Source: Tunturiibacter gelidiferens (GTDB taxonomy: Bacteria; Acidobacteriota; Terriglobia; Terriglobales; Acidobacteriaceae). Taken from it: a stretch of DNA of 64,000 nt. Of this stretch, positions 46,824 to 55,335 are shown piece after piece. Numbering within the stretch: the first letter of the stretch is position 1; each line of letters opens with the position of its first letter. Location of the stretch: the NCBI RefSeq assembly GCF_014201335.1, contig NZ_JACHEB010000017.1:1-64000 (forward strand). The letters are read 5' to 3'. A program made the position numbers and the translations under genes. Below the pieces are notes generated by a model. The model was not told where the DNA came from. It saw nothing but the letters and a program-made list of their open reading frames with translations, and did no database searches.

Positions 46824-49136
46824 TTAGCTTACATGGTCAGTGTTGTGTCCAAGTTCGTGAACAGTTTCACCTCTGGTCTGTTTGGCGACATACATCGCAG
46901 CGTCGGCGGTGCTTAGCAAGCAGGTCATACTCTCGCCATCTTCCGGATACAGCGCAATCCCAACACTGGCTGAACCTTGGAAGGAATGGCCTTCGAGCAG
47001 GTACGGCTCGTCAAAACACCGCTTCAGGCGTTCGGTCACATCCTCCATATCGGTCTTACTGCGAACCCTAGGTACGAATGCAGTGAACTCATCACCCCCG
47101 TAGCGCGCCAACATGTCCACGTTGCGAAGCTGACGCTTCATTCGTACGGAAGCTTCCTGCAGGTACATGTCCCCGACTCGGTGGCCGTACCGGTCGTTTA
47201 TCGATTTGAACTGATCAAGATCGATGTAGATGAGTCCGTGGATTCCATCCCGTTGATGTACTTCTTCGAGAGCTGTTCGTACGCGTCTCTCGAAGGAGAA
47301 GCGATTGTGAAGTCCGGTCAGCGAATCGAACTCTGAGCGCTGCAACAGGTCCGAATAAACACGCCTGGATTCGATTGCCAGAAATGCAAGCCCGGCGGCC
47401 ATCGACATGGTCTCGGACTCCGTGGAGTCCCGCAAAGAATCTGCATCGAGGGCAACGAATATTTCGGCGAGCGGCGAAACGGAACGGACAGGTATCTGTT
47501 CGCGAACCACGCGCATGTTCGTAACGTCGGGCGGCCGATTCCCAGATTGTGTTCCATCGACAGTTCTGCACCAGCAAGGCGCGCCGTTGAGCCGCAACGA
47601 GACCATGTTTGTTGTCTCGAGAAGGATCTCGTCCAGGGGGCGCTTTCCGTGAATGTCCTCGAGGATAGCGCTGCGGTGCCGCTCGAGCTTGGCTTCTCTC
47701 TCGATGCGCGCCGCCATCGCAACCGCCTGTCTCTTTACCTTGCGGTCGAGCGACCAACCCCTTGCACCCACAACCAATACCAGGCCCAATAGAAAGCCAA
47801 CAAGGATCAACAGACTGCGCACATTTACTATCGAGGGTTTCTCAACAACCGTAATATCGTCGAAGGAGCGCAACAAAATGTTGAAGGAGGATTCAAAGCC
47901 TGGGTTGACCGAGTTCGTATCCAACATGGAGCAAATGCCGGTCACCCTGATCTTCGACCCAAGCGGTATCAGCTTCATGGGCAAAAGCTCGGTGTCGCCA
48001 GGCGGATGACGGTAGATGGCCGTGAGCATGCGCCCGCCGGACACAAGTACATACTCGTCCTGAGTTGCCAACCGCGCTTCCGTCGTTACCTGACCTTCGA
48101 TCGACACTAAGTCAGTCTGGTGTCCGCTAAGATTGTCGTGGCTCCAGAAACCTAGCTCTTGCCATGTGGCCCGTTGAGGCTTGACGGGCGCCGAAATGTG
48201 GTTGTCCTGGATTTCACCGTCGGCCAGCGTCAGCATGTGATCGTGCGATTCTGGAAATCCTGTCGCGTCGGCTTCGTCACCAAGCTGCAAGGGCTCATCT
48301 GTACGAGTCGAAATCCAGATGCTCCTTGTGCCGTCCTGAAGCACGACTGCCGCTCCGGGTTGATAGTAAGTGATGATCCCGTGTACCCGGACCCTCTGGG
48401 TCTGATCGTCCACGTGATAGACAGAGAGAATCCGGTCCATGGGGATGAGAGGAAGTGTCCATGGGCCGGCACTTGCGCGCTTCACAATTCGGATGTCAGA
48501 CAAATTGGGAATCTCGAGCAGAATTCCTGTCAATTGCATCTTGCTGTCGAAGCTGCCGGCAACGACTGCGGTCACCTCAACCTCGGCGTCAAGAAGATCG
48601 CCTGTCGCGTGCGCCTCGTCACTCACCACAAGGCCATTAACATACCCGCCGTCCACGACCATATGAAACTTGATGACGCGTGAACCGTCTTCGGTCACCA
48701 TATTGGCGCTGCGGACCACGCCGCGCACCTTCATCCGCATGCAATCCAGTTGTCCGCGAATCATCTGGTCGAAAGTAGCACGCACTGGCTCGGGTAACGC
48801 ACCGTGACGCAAAAATGTTACGCGATCACCAACCACGTCAGGACGGAAACTATCACGCGCGTGACCCTCCACACGTACCCGATCGCCTGGAATCAGGTTT
48901 GCGCCCTTTGTAAATTGGACATAGACTGCCGCATCGCCCTCTTGAACGAACATGTCTACGTCTTTAGCGCTGTAATAGGTAACAGTAGCCTCGAAGAATA
49001 CAGTCGGCCCTTGTGCAGCCTCGTCATGGCTCAATTCATGAACGGCGTGCAGAGTCATCAGTGTGCCGGGCACTGCTGCATCGACAGCTGATGCCCATCC
49101 AAGAGCAATCAAGACGGCGGCAAGTATACTCTTCAT
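46824..49136 (-). CDS. GGDEF diguanylate cyclase with periplasmic OB-like sensor region
   Basis: 770 residues. Signal peptide (residues 1-20, ending VDA), then about 420 residues of periplasmic beta-rich domain with several OB-fold-like segments (RVRVEGHARDSFRPDVVG, RVRVHGIITYYQPGAAVVLQ, KIRVTGICSMLDTNSV), one membrane helix (about 445-465, SLLILVGFLLGLVLVVGARG), a coiled coil and GAF-like linker (VAMAARIEREAKLERHRSA), and a C-terminal GGDEF domain: LTGLHNRFSFERRV, IDLDQFKSINDRYGHRVGD, YGGDEF (near 680) and the product-inhibition site RNVD five residues before it. It should make cyclic-di-GMP in response to an external signal. It lies within the region bounded by the repeat copies. Confidence 0.93.
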   Translation of the reverse strand: MKSILAAVLIALGWASAVDAAVPGTLMTLHAVHELSHDEAAQGPTVFFEATVTYYSAKDVDMFVQEGDAAVYVQFTKGANLIPGDRVRVEGHARDSFRPDVVGDRVTFLRHGALPEPVRATFDQMIRGQLDCMRMKVRGVVRSANMVTEDGSRVIKFHMVVDGGYVNGLVVSDEAHATGDLLDAEVEVTAVVAGSFDSKMQLTGILLEIPNLSDIRIVKRASAGPWTLPLIPMDRILSVYHVDDQTQRVRVHGIITYYQPGAAVVLQDGTRSIWISTRTDEPLQLGDEADATGFPESHDHMLTLADGEIQDNHISAPVKPQRATWQELGFWSHDNLSGHQTDLVSIEGQVTTEARLATQDEYVLVSGGRMLTAIYRHPPGDTELLPMKLIPLGSKIRVTGICSMLDTNSVNPGFESSFNILLRSFDDITVVEKPSIVNVRSLLILVGFLLGLVLVVGARGWSLDRKVKRQAVAMAARIEREAKLERHRSAILEDIHGKRPLDEILLETTNMVSLRLNGAPCWCRTVDGTQSGNRPPDVTNMRVVREQIPVRSVSPLAEIFVALDADSLRDSTESETMSMAAGLAFLAIESRRVYSDLLQRSEFDSLTGLHNRFSFERRVRTALEEVHQRDGIHGLIYIDLDQFKSINDRYGHRVGDMYLQEASVRMKRQLRNVDMLARYGGDEFTAFVPRVRSKTDMEDVTERLKRCFDEPYLLEGHSFQGSASVGIALYPEDGESMTCLLSTADAAMYVAKQTRGETVHELGHNTDHVS

Positions 49137-49616
49137 CGAAGAACCTGGACCGGCAAAAACAGTCTGAATCTGTAAGTTCTTTATCGGCTAGAGTCGCAAA
49201 AGTGTAAATGCCACGATAGTTCGGCACGAGTTTGCTGCCGAGTCGTTGCGGTCACATAGGATGCCGTTGGAAGGCACATTTCGAGGCAATATGAAGCTTT
49301 AGACGCTTTCCCGGATCATGCGGTAAGCCTGGAACGACCGTGTACCAGATAATCCGAACAAGAATGTGCCAACTAATGGTTCTGGCGCACATTTGGCGAA
49401 GCGGCGCGAATTTCGGCAAGGGTATCACTTCCGTTACTGGTCATGGGCCCGACAGCGTGGACTTCAGATGGCCAAGCCTTCAAATCGTCATCTCCGCCTC
49501 TCGAGTTGGCTCCCGCGCACTTGCAGTAAAATCTGCCGCACAGAGCAACCATCCCTTCCTACTTTAGTAGGTATACTGGTTCAGCACCTACCCTCCGAGT
49601 TCAGTTCCGTGGCGCC
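49137..49616. other. Intergenic region
   Basis: No gene recognised between the GGDEF gene start and repeat copy C. The promoter of the GGDEF gene should be in the left part. Confidence 0.35.
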
Positions 49617-49870
49617 ACTGAACATGCGCTCGGAGAGCCACTCGAACCACCCTCGCGCGCTCTTCGCTGAGCGGATGATCCGCCGGCGAACGCTTCGGCA
49701 CCTCGCTTACTATGAGGTCGCTGAGGTTGCCGCCATCCTTACGACACAAGAAACCGTTGATGCCGAGCTGGTACAGAAGCGCCACTTTTGAGTGGCTTTC
49801 AAAATAGACTTCAATTCAAATTGTAATTTCAGAAAATCCGAATGCGGTGGGGTCAACTGGCCTAAAAATC
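49617..49870. repeat. Dispersed repeat, copy C (diverged)
   Basis: Shares CTGAACATGCGCTCG, AGAGCCACTCGAACC, GCTGAGCGGATGAT and CTCGCTTACTATGAGGTCGC with copy A, plus TACGACACAAG and GGTCAACTGGCC further on. It carries a 12-bp insertion and small indels, and lacks the last 120 bp. It lies directly after the non-coding DNA upstream of the GGDEF gene and just left of the RES toxin gene end. Confidence 0.7.
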
Positions 49871-49919
49871 GACGGAGTTGGCTGTCTATTAGCGCTCGTC
49901 GGCCATCGGCCCGATCGCC

Positions 49920-50384
49920 TCAGCCGCGTAAGTGTTTTAGCAGCCGAGAATCGAACTCAGCTCGCGTGCTATCTACGATCTGAATGAGTTCCGCGTCGCG
50001 ATGCAACGGATTGAGCAGGTAGTTCCATGTGTTTGGGAGGAGGGCAGAGGGAACCCGCGCCAAGGCTGTTGTCCTTCTCGCGAGCCACTCGTCTCCGAGG
50101 CTTCGGCTGAGATTGTGATTTGATTTCCATGCATTGCTCTTCGGAACGTTGATCTCTTCAAGCGGCAGATCATCCGGCACCCTCACGCGAAGAAGCGTGT
50201 ATCCGACTGGCAAATCATCTTCGAGTTCCAGATGGACGAGAACTTCGACCATTGCACCGGCTGGCGACTCTGCGAGATAGACGATGCGACGACCCACGCT
50301 ATGCCATCGCGCCGCATACTTGAGCCCGCCTTCTCCGCTGAGGGACCGGTGATTACTGATACGCCACAGGTCCTTTATTCCCAC
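49920..50384 (-). CDS. RES-domain toxin
   Basis: 154 residues. The RES pattern is visible: LWRISNHRSLSGEGGLKYAA, RWHSVGRRIVYLAESPAGAM (Arg, Ser and Glu residues at the expected places) and EVLVHLELEDDLPVGYTLLR. RES toxins of type II toxin-antitoxin systems degrade NAD+ and cause metabolic arrest. The start codon overlaps the last base of the antitoxin gene (50384), the standard antitoxin-first order. Length fits the family (150-230). Confidence 0.92.
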   Translation of the reverse strand: MGIKDLWRISNHRSLSGEGGLKYAARWHSVGRRIVYLAESPAGAMVEVLVHLELEDDLPVGYTLLRVRVPDDLPLEEINVPKSNAWKSNHNLSRSLGDEWLARRTTALARVPSALLPNTWNYLLNPLHRDAELIQIVDSTRAEFDSRLLKHLRG

Positions 50385-50827
50385 TAGGCGAACATACCTT
50401 CGTCGATTTGTCCCAACATTTCCTCGACCATTCGGCCGCCGAAATCGGTGCGAAGCATCTGGAGCGGAGTCCGTTCATCGAAGCGCTTCTTCGGCTTGTT
50501 GAGCCACTTACGTGCCTGCTCCACATCACCGAAGACGGACACGGCCTGGTCGAAGACGCGCACTAACCTTGCCAACTTGTCGGACTCGTCCCGCGAAAGC
50601 GATTGCTTGCGTGAGCGCCGATGCTTGAGCGTCCGCGCTGGGATCACGATGTCGTAAATGTCCTTGAGATCCACTCCGGACGCCGAAACGAAGTTTGTCA
50701 TCGTCTCGACCGACACTCCCGCTTCGACGCTTTCCAGATCGAGCCGCAGAGATATCAGAAAGCGGGACTGTTCAGCGGCGTGGATAGCTTGAGCCATATG
50801 GACATTATGCCACACTAAACGCGGCAT
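50384..50827 (-). CDS. Xre/MbcA/ParS-type antitoxin
   Basis: 147 residues, or 137 from the ATG at 50797 (MAQAIHAAEQSRFLISLRLD). The helix-turn-helix-like part (ETMTNFVSASGVDLKDIYDI) and the C-terminal toxin-binding domain (WLNKPKKRFDERTPLQMLRT followed by DFGGRMVEEMLGQIDEGMF) are as in Xre antitoxins of RES/Xre systems. It neutralises the RES toxin and represses the operon. Upstream of it the sequence becomes IS110-like. Confidence 0.92.
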   Translation of the reverse strand: MPRLVWHNVHMAQAIHAAEQSRFLISLRLDLESVEAGVSVETMTNFVSASGVDLKDIYDIVIPARTLKHRRSRKQSLSRDESDKLARLVRVFDQAVSVFGDVEQARKWLNKPKKRFDERTPLQMLRTDFGGRMVEEMLGQIDEGMFA

Positions 50828-51059
50828 TATGTCCTTATTTAGCTAGATGTTCTCTTTATCGCGATCTCAACTATTCGACGCGTAGATAAGGATGAAGTGG
50901 AGTTGGGCCCGGGCAAACGTGATCGAGCTGTCGCAAAAGGACGCGAACGACCTCTAGCACCTTTACGCCCAGGCCGAGCCGGATTCATGGACAGTCTTCG
51001 GCCACTGCGTAGCGAATTCGGCAACTTCGGACATGTCGATCGTGAATCAGGAAGGCTTG

Positions 51060-51300
51060 TCTTGGCAATGACGTACTCATGCTGGTTCCGGGGGTTAACT
51101 CGGAACCGTCATCAAGTGACTTTAAGGACGCAGAGCGGCTGGTACGGCTGCTGATCGCAAAAGAGCATCCGCGACCGGGTGTGCATGCACAGTCAATCGA
51201 GTATCTGCCGGAGGAGATGCACATCAAACTGTCGATTGTCGTCAGCGACTTTCTGGGATCGAGCGGCCTTCGCATTCTGCAGGCTCTGGCCGAACGATGA
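51060..51300 (+). mobile_element. IS110-family transposase remnant
   Basis: The plus strand at 51079-51300 reads SDFKDAERLVRLLIAKEH, then EEMHIKLSIVVSDFLGSSGL, RILQALAE. The DAxxLxxLL motif and the HIKLxxxxSDxLGxSG segment are characteristic of the region following the DEDD catalytic domain of IS110 transposases. A stop closes it and both ends of the gene are missing. It lies between the antitoxin gene and repeat copy B. Confidence 0.75.
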
Positions 51301-51410
51301 GCGTGCTCCATGGGCGTTACCTTTTAACACTACTCTTGCCAGATTGCGTTGCCCGCAAGCTACGCCCGAACAATTCCCTACTGTCGTCCACGTGTTGCGG
51401 ACGAATTCGC

Positions 51411-51693
51411 CGGCGAGCGCTTTCAGGCAGCTCGCTTACTATGAGGTCGCGGCCCTCCTTACGACACAAGCACCCGTGGATGCCGAAATGGTAGAGAAGC
51501 GTCACTTTGAGTGGCCTCCAAATAAACCTTCTACTCGAATGTAATCTCAGAAAGTCCCAAAATGCGGCGAGGTCAACTGGCCCCCAAACAGGGAGGAATA
51601 TTAGTCTATCCAATATAAGATACTAATTTTCATACATTTATGAGGTGTAGACATTTGCTTATTTGGAGGCCAGTGGCACCCTGAGATTATCGC
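51411..51693. repeat. Dispersed repeat, copy B
   Basis: About 97 percent identical by eye to 46252-46533, direct orientation, 5.16 kb away. Its left boundary begins at GCCGGCGAGCGCTTTCAGG and its right boundary ends at CCCTGAGATTATCGC, directly joined to the interior of an AAA-ATPase gene fragment. This junction shows that the repeat end has been inserted in or recombined into that gene. Confidence 0.85.
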
Positions 51694-52000
51694 TCGAAGA
51701 CGTCCGAGCAGCTTCGACCGAAGCCATAGCCGCTCTCGATGAAAGTTTCTTCGCGTACGCTTCGACCGGCTCACACCGAAGGAAAAGCATTATCTGCGTG
51801 CTATGGCGGAGCTCGGTCCTGGGCCTCATCGCTCAGGTGATATCGCCTCAATCCTTAGTAAGCCCACAAACTCCTTGGGACCCCTTCGAGCGAGTTTGAT
51901 CAAAGGTATGATCTGGAGTCCAAATCACGGCGATACAGCCTTCACCGCGCCTCTCTTCGACGAGTTTATGAAGAGGATCATGCCGGGAAACGAGTGGTGA
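51694..52000 (+). pseudogene. AAA-type ATP-binding protein, C-terminal remnant
   Basis: EDVRAASTEAIAALDESFF, a frameshift, then RVRFDRLTPKEKHYLRAMAE, LGPGPHRSGDIASIL, GMIWSPNHGDTAFTAPLFDE and FMKRIMPGNEW. This is the winged-helix C-terminus of a common family of stand-alone ATP-binding proteins (AAA/ORC-like). The ATPase core with Walker motifs is missing, replaced by repeat copy B. The frameshift is near 51753. Non-functional. Confidence 0.8.
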
Positions 52001-52769
52001 ATTCACGTCGAGGAATCGCGGCTGCAAAAAGTGGATCGATTCTGCAAAGATACAACCAAATGGCGGGAACGCCGAACAATGAAGCGCCTAGTCTCCTTCG
52101 TTACAACCCAAGGAGAAGTACGCGGTCTTCGTTTCTGGGCCGTGTCACCTCGGAGCTTCGTCTCGGCCCCTGACTCCATAAGTACGCGGTCATATTCTGG
52201 GTGGTGATGACGGAATTATGTTGATCTAGTGGAGATTTCGAGGAACTGGTCTGCTCAATAAAGTGCCGCGTCGCTTTGTTCGTGTCACTGTTGGTTTCTT
52301 TGTTGGTCTCTTTACACGCGGAGAGGTGCGGGGTGGTATGACACTCATGCACACCACTCTTGCGCAAATATTTCGAATGTAATGCTTTCGCGAGAGGGCT
52401 CCTAACAAATTGATTTACTCAAATATGAGTTAGAGAGACGGGGTCTAATCTCGCGATATCAAAAATCAACGACGCCGTCATCCGGTGGCATAAGACTGCG
52501 CTAACATAGGTTGTTATTATCCTAGTTTCGTATTAATCTGCGAGACGTAGGCGGCTGTGACAGTTGCTCCATCTTCCCCAGGCGCAGAAAAGCGGTGCGA
52601 CCCCGTAGGTCGACAGGAAACTCTCCTGACATATCTAGACGGGCAAGATTTCTGCGGCCCGGCAGTAGCTGCATTGCTACACTGTTGGCAATAGAAGGAA
52701 GAAACTACACCTCGTTGATTTTCCTTTAAGTAGTGAGACCAAGACAACCGTTCTGATGCCGAGGAAACC
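52001..52769. other. Intergenic region, 0.77 kb
   Basis: No gene recognised. A direct repeat AAGTACGCGGTC occurs near 52117 and 52181. The right half should contain the promoter for the small gene at 52770. Confidence 0.35.
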
Positions 52770-53054
52770 ATGACCAACGAAATACTAGCGATTGATAGAC
52801 GAATCTCACATTTACAGGAAGCACGCGCATTGCTCGTCGACTTCTTAAAAACTGAGCAGATCCGTAAATACCGCGGGCACCGGAATTATTTCGGGAATTT
52901 GGATAAAAAAGCGATGACACGCACTTCCACGCCGACGATCAGGGAGGAAGTCGACCCAGGGCTCCTCGCGGCGCGAAAGGCGAGACTAACATCGCCCACA
53001 AGAACAATCAGTTCCGCATCGAAGCTAAAGCCAGGCAAGAAGAAAGCAAGGTGA
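52770..53054 (+). CDS. Small hypothetical protein
   Basis: 94 residues, basic at the C-terminus (SKLKPGKKKAR), with a helical N-terminus (NEILAIDRRISHLQEARALL). No family recognised. GAGGAAAC precedes the ATG. The fragment is compatible with a small nucleic-acid-binding protein, but this is guesswork. It lies 286 bp before the PYP locus. Confidence 0.45.
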   Translation: MTNEILAIDRRISHLQEARALLVDFLKTEQIRKYRGHRNYFGNLDKKAMTRTSTPTIREEVDPGLLAARKARLTSPTRTISSASKLKPGKKKAR

Positions 53055-53339
53055 GGCAACGACGGCTCGAGGCGTAAGGTCACCTGAAAATAGAGGCTGC
53101 GGAAGGTTCCCTAATGAGCGTCTTAACCCACCGGCGTGCGAATTCTTGTCATGTGGAGCTATTTGACTGCGTGCAAATGCAGAACAGATGCTCACGCCCT
53201 CTGAGCTAGAGACAGCCGGGCGGCTAGGCTATTTAGGAAATGATGGCTACGGTTCGCTCAATTGAGCGTGCCGATATGAAACCGCGTCAAAGCGCAAGGT
53301 ATCTTCACACTGACACATTGATCTAGAGTTCCTCCGGAT

Positions 53340-54560
53340 ATGTCATCGCCTTTTCTATCTCGCCATGCATTAGCCCGAGTTCTTCAGAGCCTGCTCGAAA
53401 CAGAGCTCAAAGCTGCTAGGGGAGGTGTCTTCCGCGACGAAGAATTTCCGCATCGCTTGTCAGGGGTGTGGCCTGAAGATGTAAAGATTGCCGGTGACGG
53501 TTCACATTCACTCGGCTGTGACTCGCTGGAAGTTATAGGGCTCGCGGCGGCTACGAACGAGATGTTTCACCTGTCCGAAGCGAACCTCGACATCGAAGTT
53601 TTTTCCGGTAAGACGTTTGGGGATTGGCTAGACATTATCGAGGCAGGGTGGCAGGCCGGTGTCGTCCACATCACGTTCCGGACGTCCGGCTCGACCGGCA
53701 CACCGAAACGATGTACACACGAATTTACACATCTGCAAGTTGAGGTTCGTCATCTTGCTGAGCTGTTTGTTACCCGAAGGCGCGCCGTCGCTCTGGCGCT
53801 GGCTCATCATATTTACGGGTTTATCTTTACCGCGATGCTGCCAGACCAACTCGGAATTGATGTCTTATCTCACAAGCGTGTACGCCAGGTTGGGCCAGAT
53901 CACTGGCTGCGGCGTGGAGACTTGGTCGTTTCTATTCCGGAACATTGGGAATTTCTCAACCGGACACTGACGAAGTGGCCTGCGGGCGTTAATGGCGTGG
54001 TCTCAACGGCTCCTTGCTCGCGTCGGCTAATTGATTCGCTCATGGAAAGAGGCTTACACGGAATGACGGAAATCTATGGTTCGACGGAAACTTCTGGAAT
54101 AGGCACTCGTGCATGGCCTGAAGAAACTTATCGATTGATGCCGCACTGGCAACCTGCGTCCACAAACAATCGTTGGAAAACTGACCTCCTCCATAATTCG
54201 GGGATGCAGGTTAAGCTTATGGATCGAATTCAATTTCGCGATGACGGCAGCTTCTATCTCACCGGACGCCTGGACGGTTCGGTGCAGGTGGGTGGGACGA
54301 ACGTTTATCCTGCACGAATTGCCAGCTTGTTGGTTTCTCGTCCCGGCGTTGCGGACGCTGCAGTCCGTTTGATGCGACCCGACGAGGGTGTGCGGCTAAA
54401 GGCTTTTATCGTTCCAAATTCAGAGTTGCCTCAAGGCATCCTGGTCCGAGAACTGGAGTCCTGGATCGAGACACATCTGGCTACAGCCGAGCGCCCGAAG
54501 AAACTTACCTTTGGTTTGGCTAGGCCAATAGATGCCCTCAGCTGTGAGCCAGACTGGTAG
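53340..54560 (+). CDS. 4-coumarate:CoA ligase, PYP-activation type
   Basis: 406 residues. The AMP-binding core has the P-loop TFRTSGSTGTPKRCTHEF (near residue 125), the YGSTETSGIG adenylate motif and the GRLDGSVQVGGTNVYPARI hinge. The N-terminal 90 residues hold an acyl-carrier-like motif (SHSLGCDSLEVIGLAAATNE). Size and layout match the short ligases that accompany photoactive yellow protein genes (family TIGR02372 as I remember it), which activate p-coumarate for attachment to the PYP cysteine. The PYP gene follows on the same strand. At the C-terminus the lysine expected near the NxxGKL position (A10 motif) is not visible: the end reads PIDALSCEPDW. The ligase role rests on family resemblance plus the PYP neighbour. 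Confidence 0.85.
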   Translation: MSSPFLSRHALARVLQSLLETELKAARGGVFRDEEFPHRLSGVWPEDVKIAGDGSHSLGCDSLEVIGLAAATNEMFHLSEANLDIEVFSGKTFGDWLDIIEAGWQAGVVHITFRTSGSTGTPKRCTHEFTHLQVEVRHLAELFVTRRRAVALALAHHIYGFIFTAMLPDQLGIDVLSHKRVRQVGPDHWLRRGDLVVSIPEHWEFLNRTLTKWPAGVNGVVSTAPCSRRLIDSLMERGLHGMTEIYGSTETSGIGTRAWPEETYRLMPHWQPASTNNRWKTDLLHNSGMQVKLMDRIQFRDDGSFYLTGRLDGSVQVGGTNVYPARIASLLVSRPGVADAAVRLMRPDEGVRLKAFIVPNSELPQGILVRELESWIETHLATAERPKKLTFGLARPIDALSCEPDW

Positions 54561-54954
54561 GTCACGTACCCGTCCACACGACCTTTGAGCCCGGATCCGT
54601 CGTACACAGCTAATGATAAGGTCAGACTCTAAGCAGTCTGGTTGACTATTGCGCCAAGGCCTAATCAGATCAAAAGCGGGCAACAGCTTGAGGACGACTT
54701 ACAAACCGCAACTAAGACTAGACTTTTGCATCGGAAATGGGCACACGTTCTTGCTTTGATGTAAGGACAAAATTCGCGCGTTATGGCGTTCTCTGCCGGA
54801 CCGTCACTGATGAGCGGAATAGCGTGCGCTTGGCGAAAGAAAAAGAATACTATTAGGCCCAACGTAGCTCCGCTGGACGAAGCTTATAGATTTTTCGTCG
54901 GGTGCTAAAGCCTTTATGAGAACAGTCGTAACGCACAACGCGAGGACAAAGAAT
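54561..54954. other. Region between ligase and PYP genes
   Basis: About 390 bp without a gene. It probably holds a separate promoter for the PYP-cyclase pair, since it is too long for tight coupling with the ligase. An in-frame ATG at 54916 lies here, but without an RBS. No hairpin was identified. Confidence 0.4.
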
Positions 54955-55320
54955 ATGGACTGCAACTTCAGAGATACAGCCCTGCTTAATCAGTTGGAGG
55001 CGGCTGATGATAACGAACTGGACACGCTGCCCTTCGGAGTAGTGGTAATGTCGGAAGACGGCACGGTTACGAGCTATAACACGGCAGAAAGCCGATTGTC
55101 AGGCCTGACGAAAGCAACCGTCCTTGGACGGAATTTCTTTTCCTCCGTGGCGCCATGCACAAACAATTTCATGGTGGCACATCGATTCGAAACCGAACCG
55201 GCGATTGACTCTGTTATAGATTATGTCTTCACACTGGGTATGCGACCTACTGCGGTTAGGCTGAGACTACTGAAGCAGCCTACTCGGGACCGGATGTATC
55301 TCGCCGTTGAACTCAGGTAA
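54955..55320 (+). CDS. pyp: Photoactive yellow protein (blue-light receptor)
   Basis: 121 residues from the ATG at 54955, which has GAGGA nine bases upstream; an ATG at 54916 lacks an RBS and would add 13 residues. The PAS fold aligns along its whole length with Halorhodospira PYP (125 residues): DNELDTLPFGVVVMSEDGTV, TSYNTAESRLSG, LGRNFFSSVAPCTNN. Conserved are the chromophore-binding Cys68 (Cys69 in the reference), Tyr41 and Glu45 (Tyr42 and Glu46), which hydrogen-bond the p-coumaric acid phenolate. Thr50 is Ser49 and Arg52 is Leu51 here, changes that may tune colour or photocycle speed. The preceding ligase gene can supply coumaroyl-CoA and the following gene, 15 bp away, is a diguanylate cyclase. 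It should be a cytoplasmic blue-light sensor. Confidence 0.93.
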   Translation: MDCNFRDTALLNQLEAADDNELDTLPFGVVVMSEDGTVTSYNTAESRLSGLTKATVLGRNFFSSVAPCTNNFMVAHRFETEPAIDSVIDYVFTLGMRPTAVRLRLLKQPTRDRMYLAVELR

Positions 55321-55335
55321 TTCTCAGCCTCCGGC

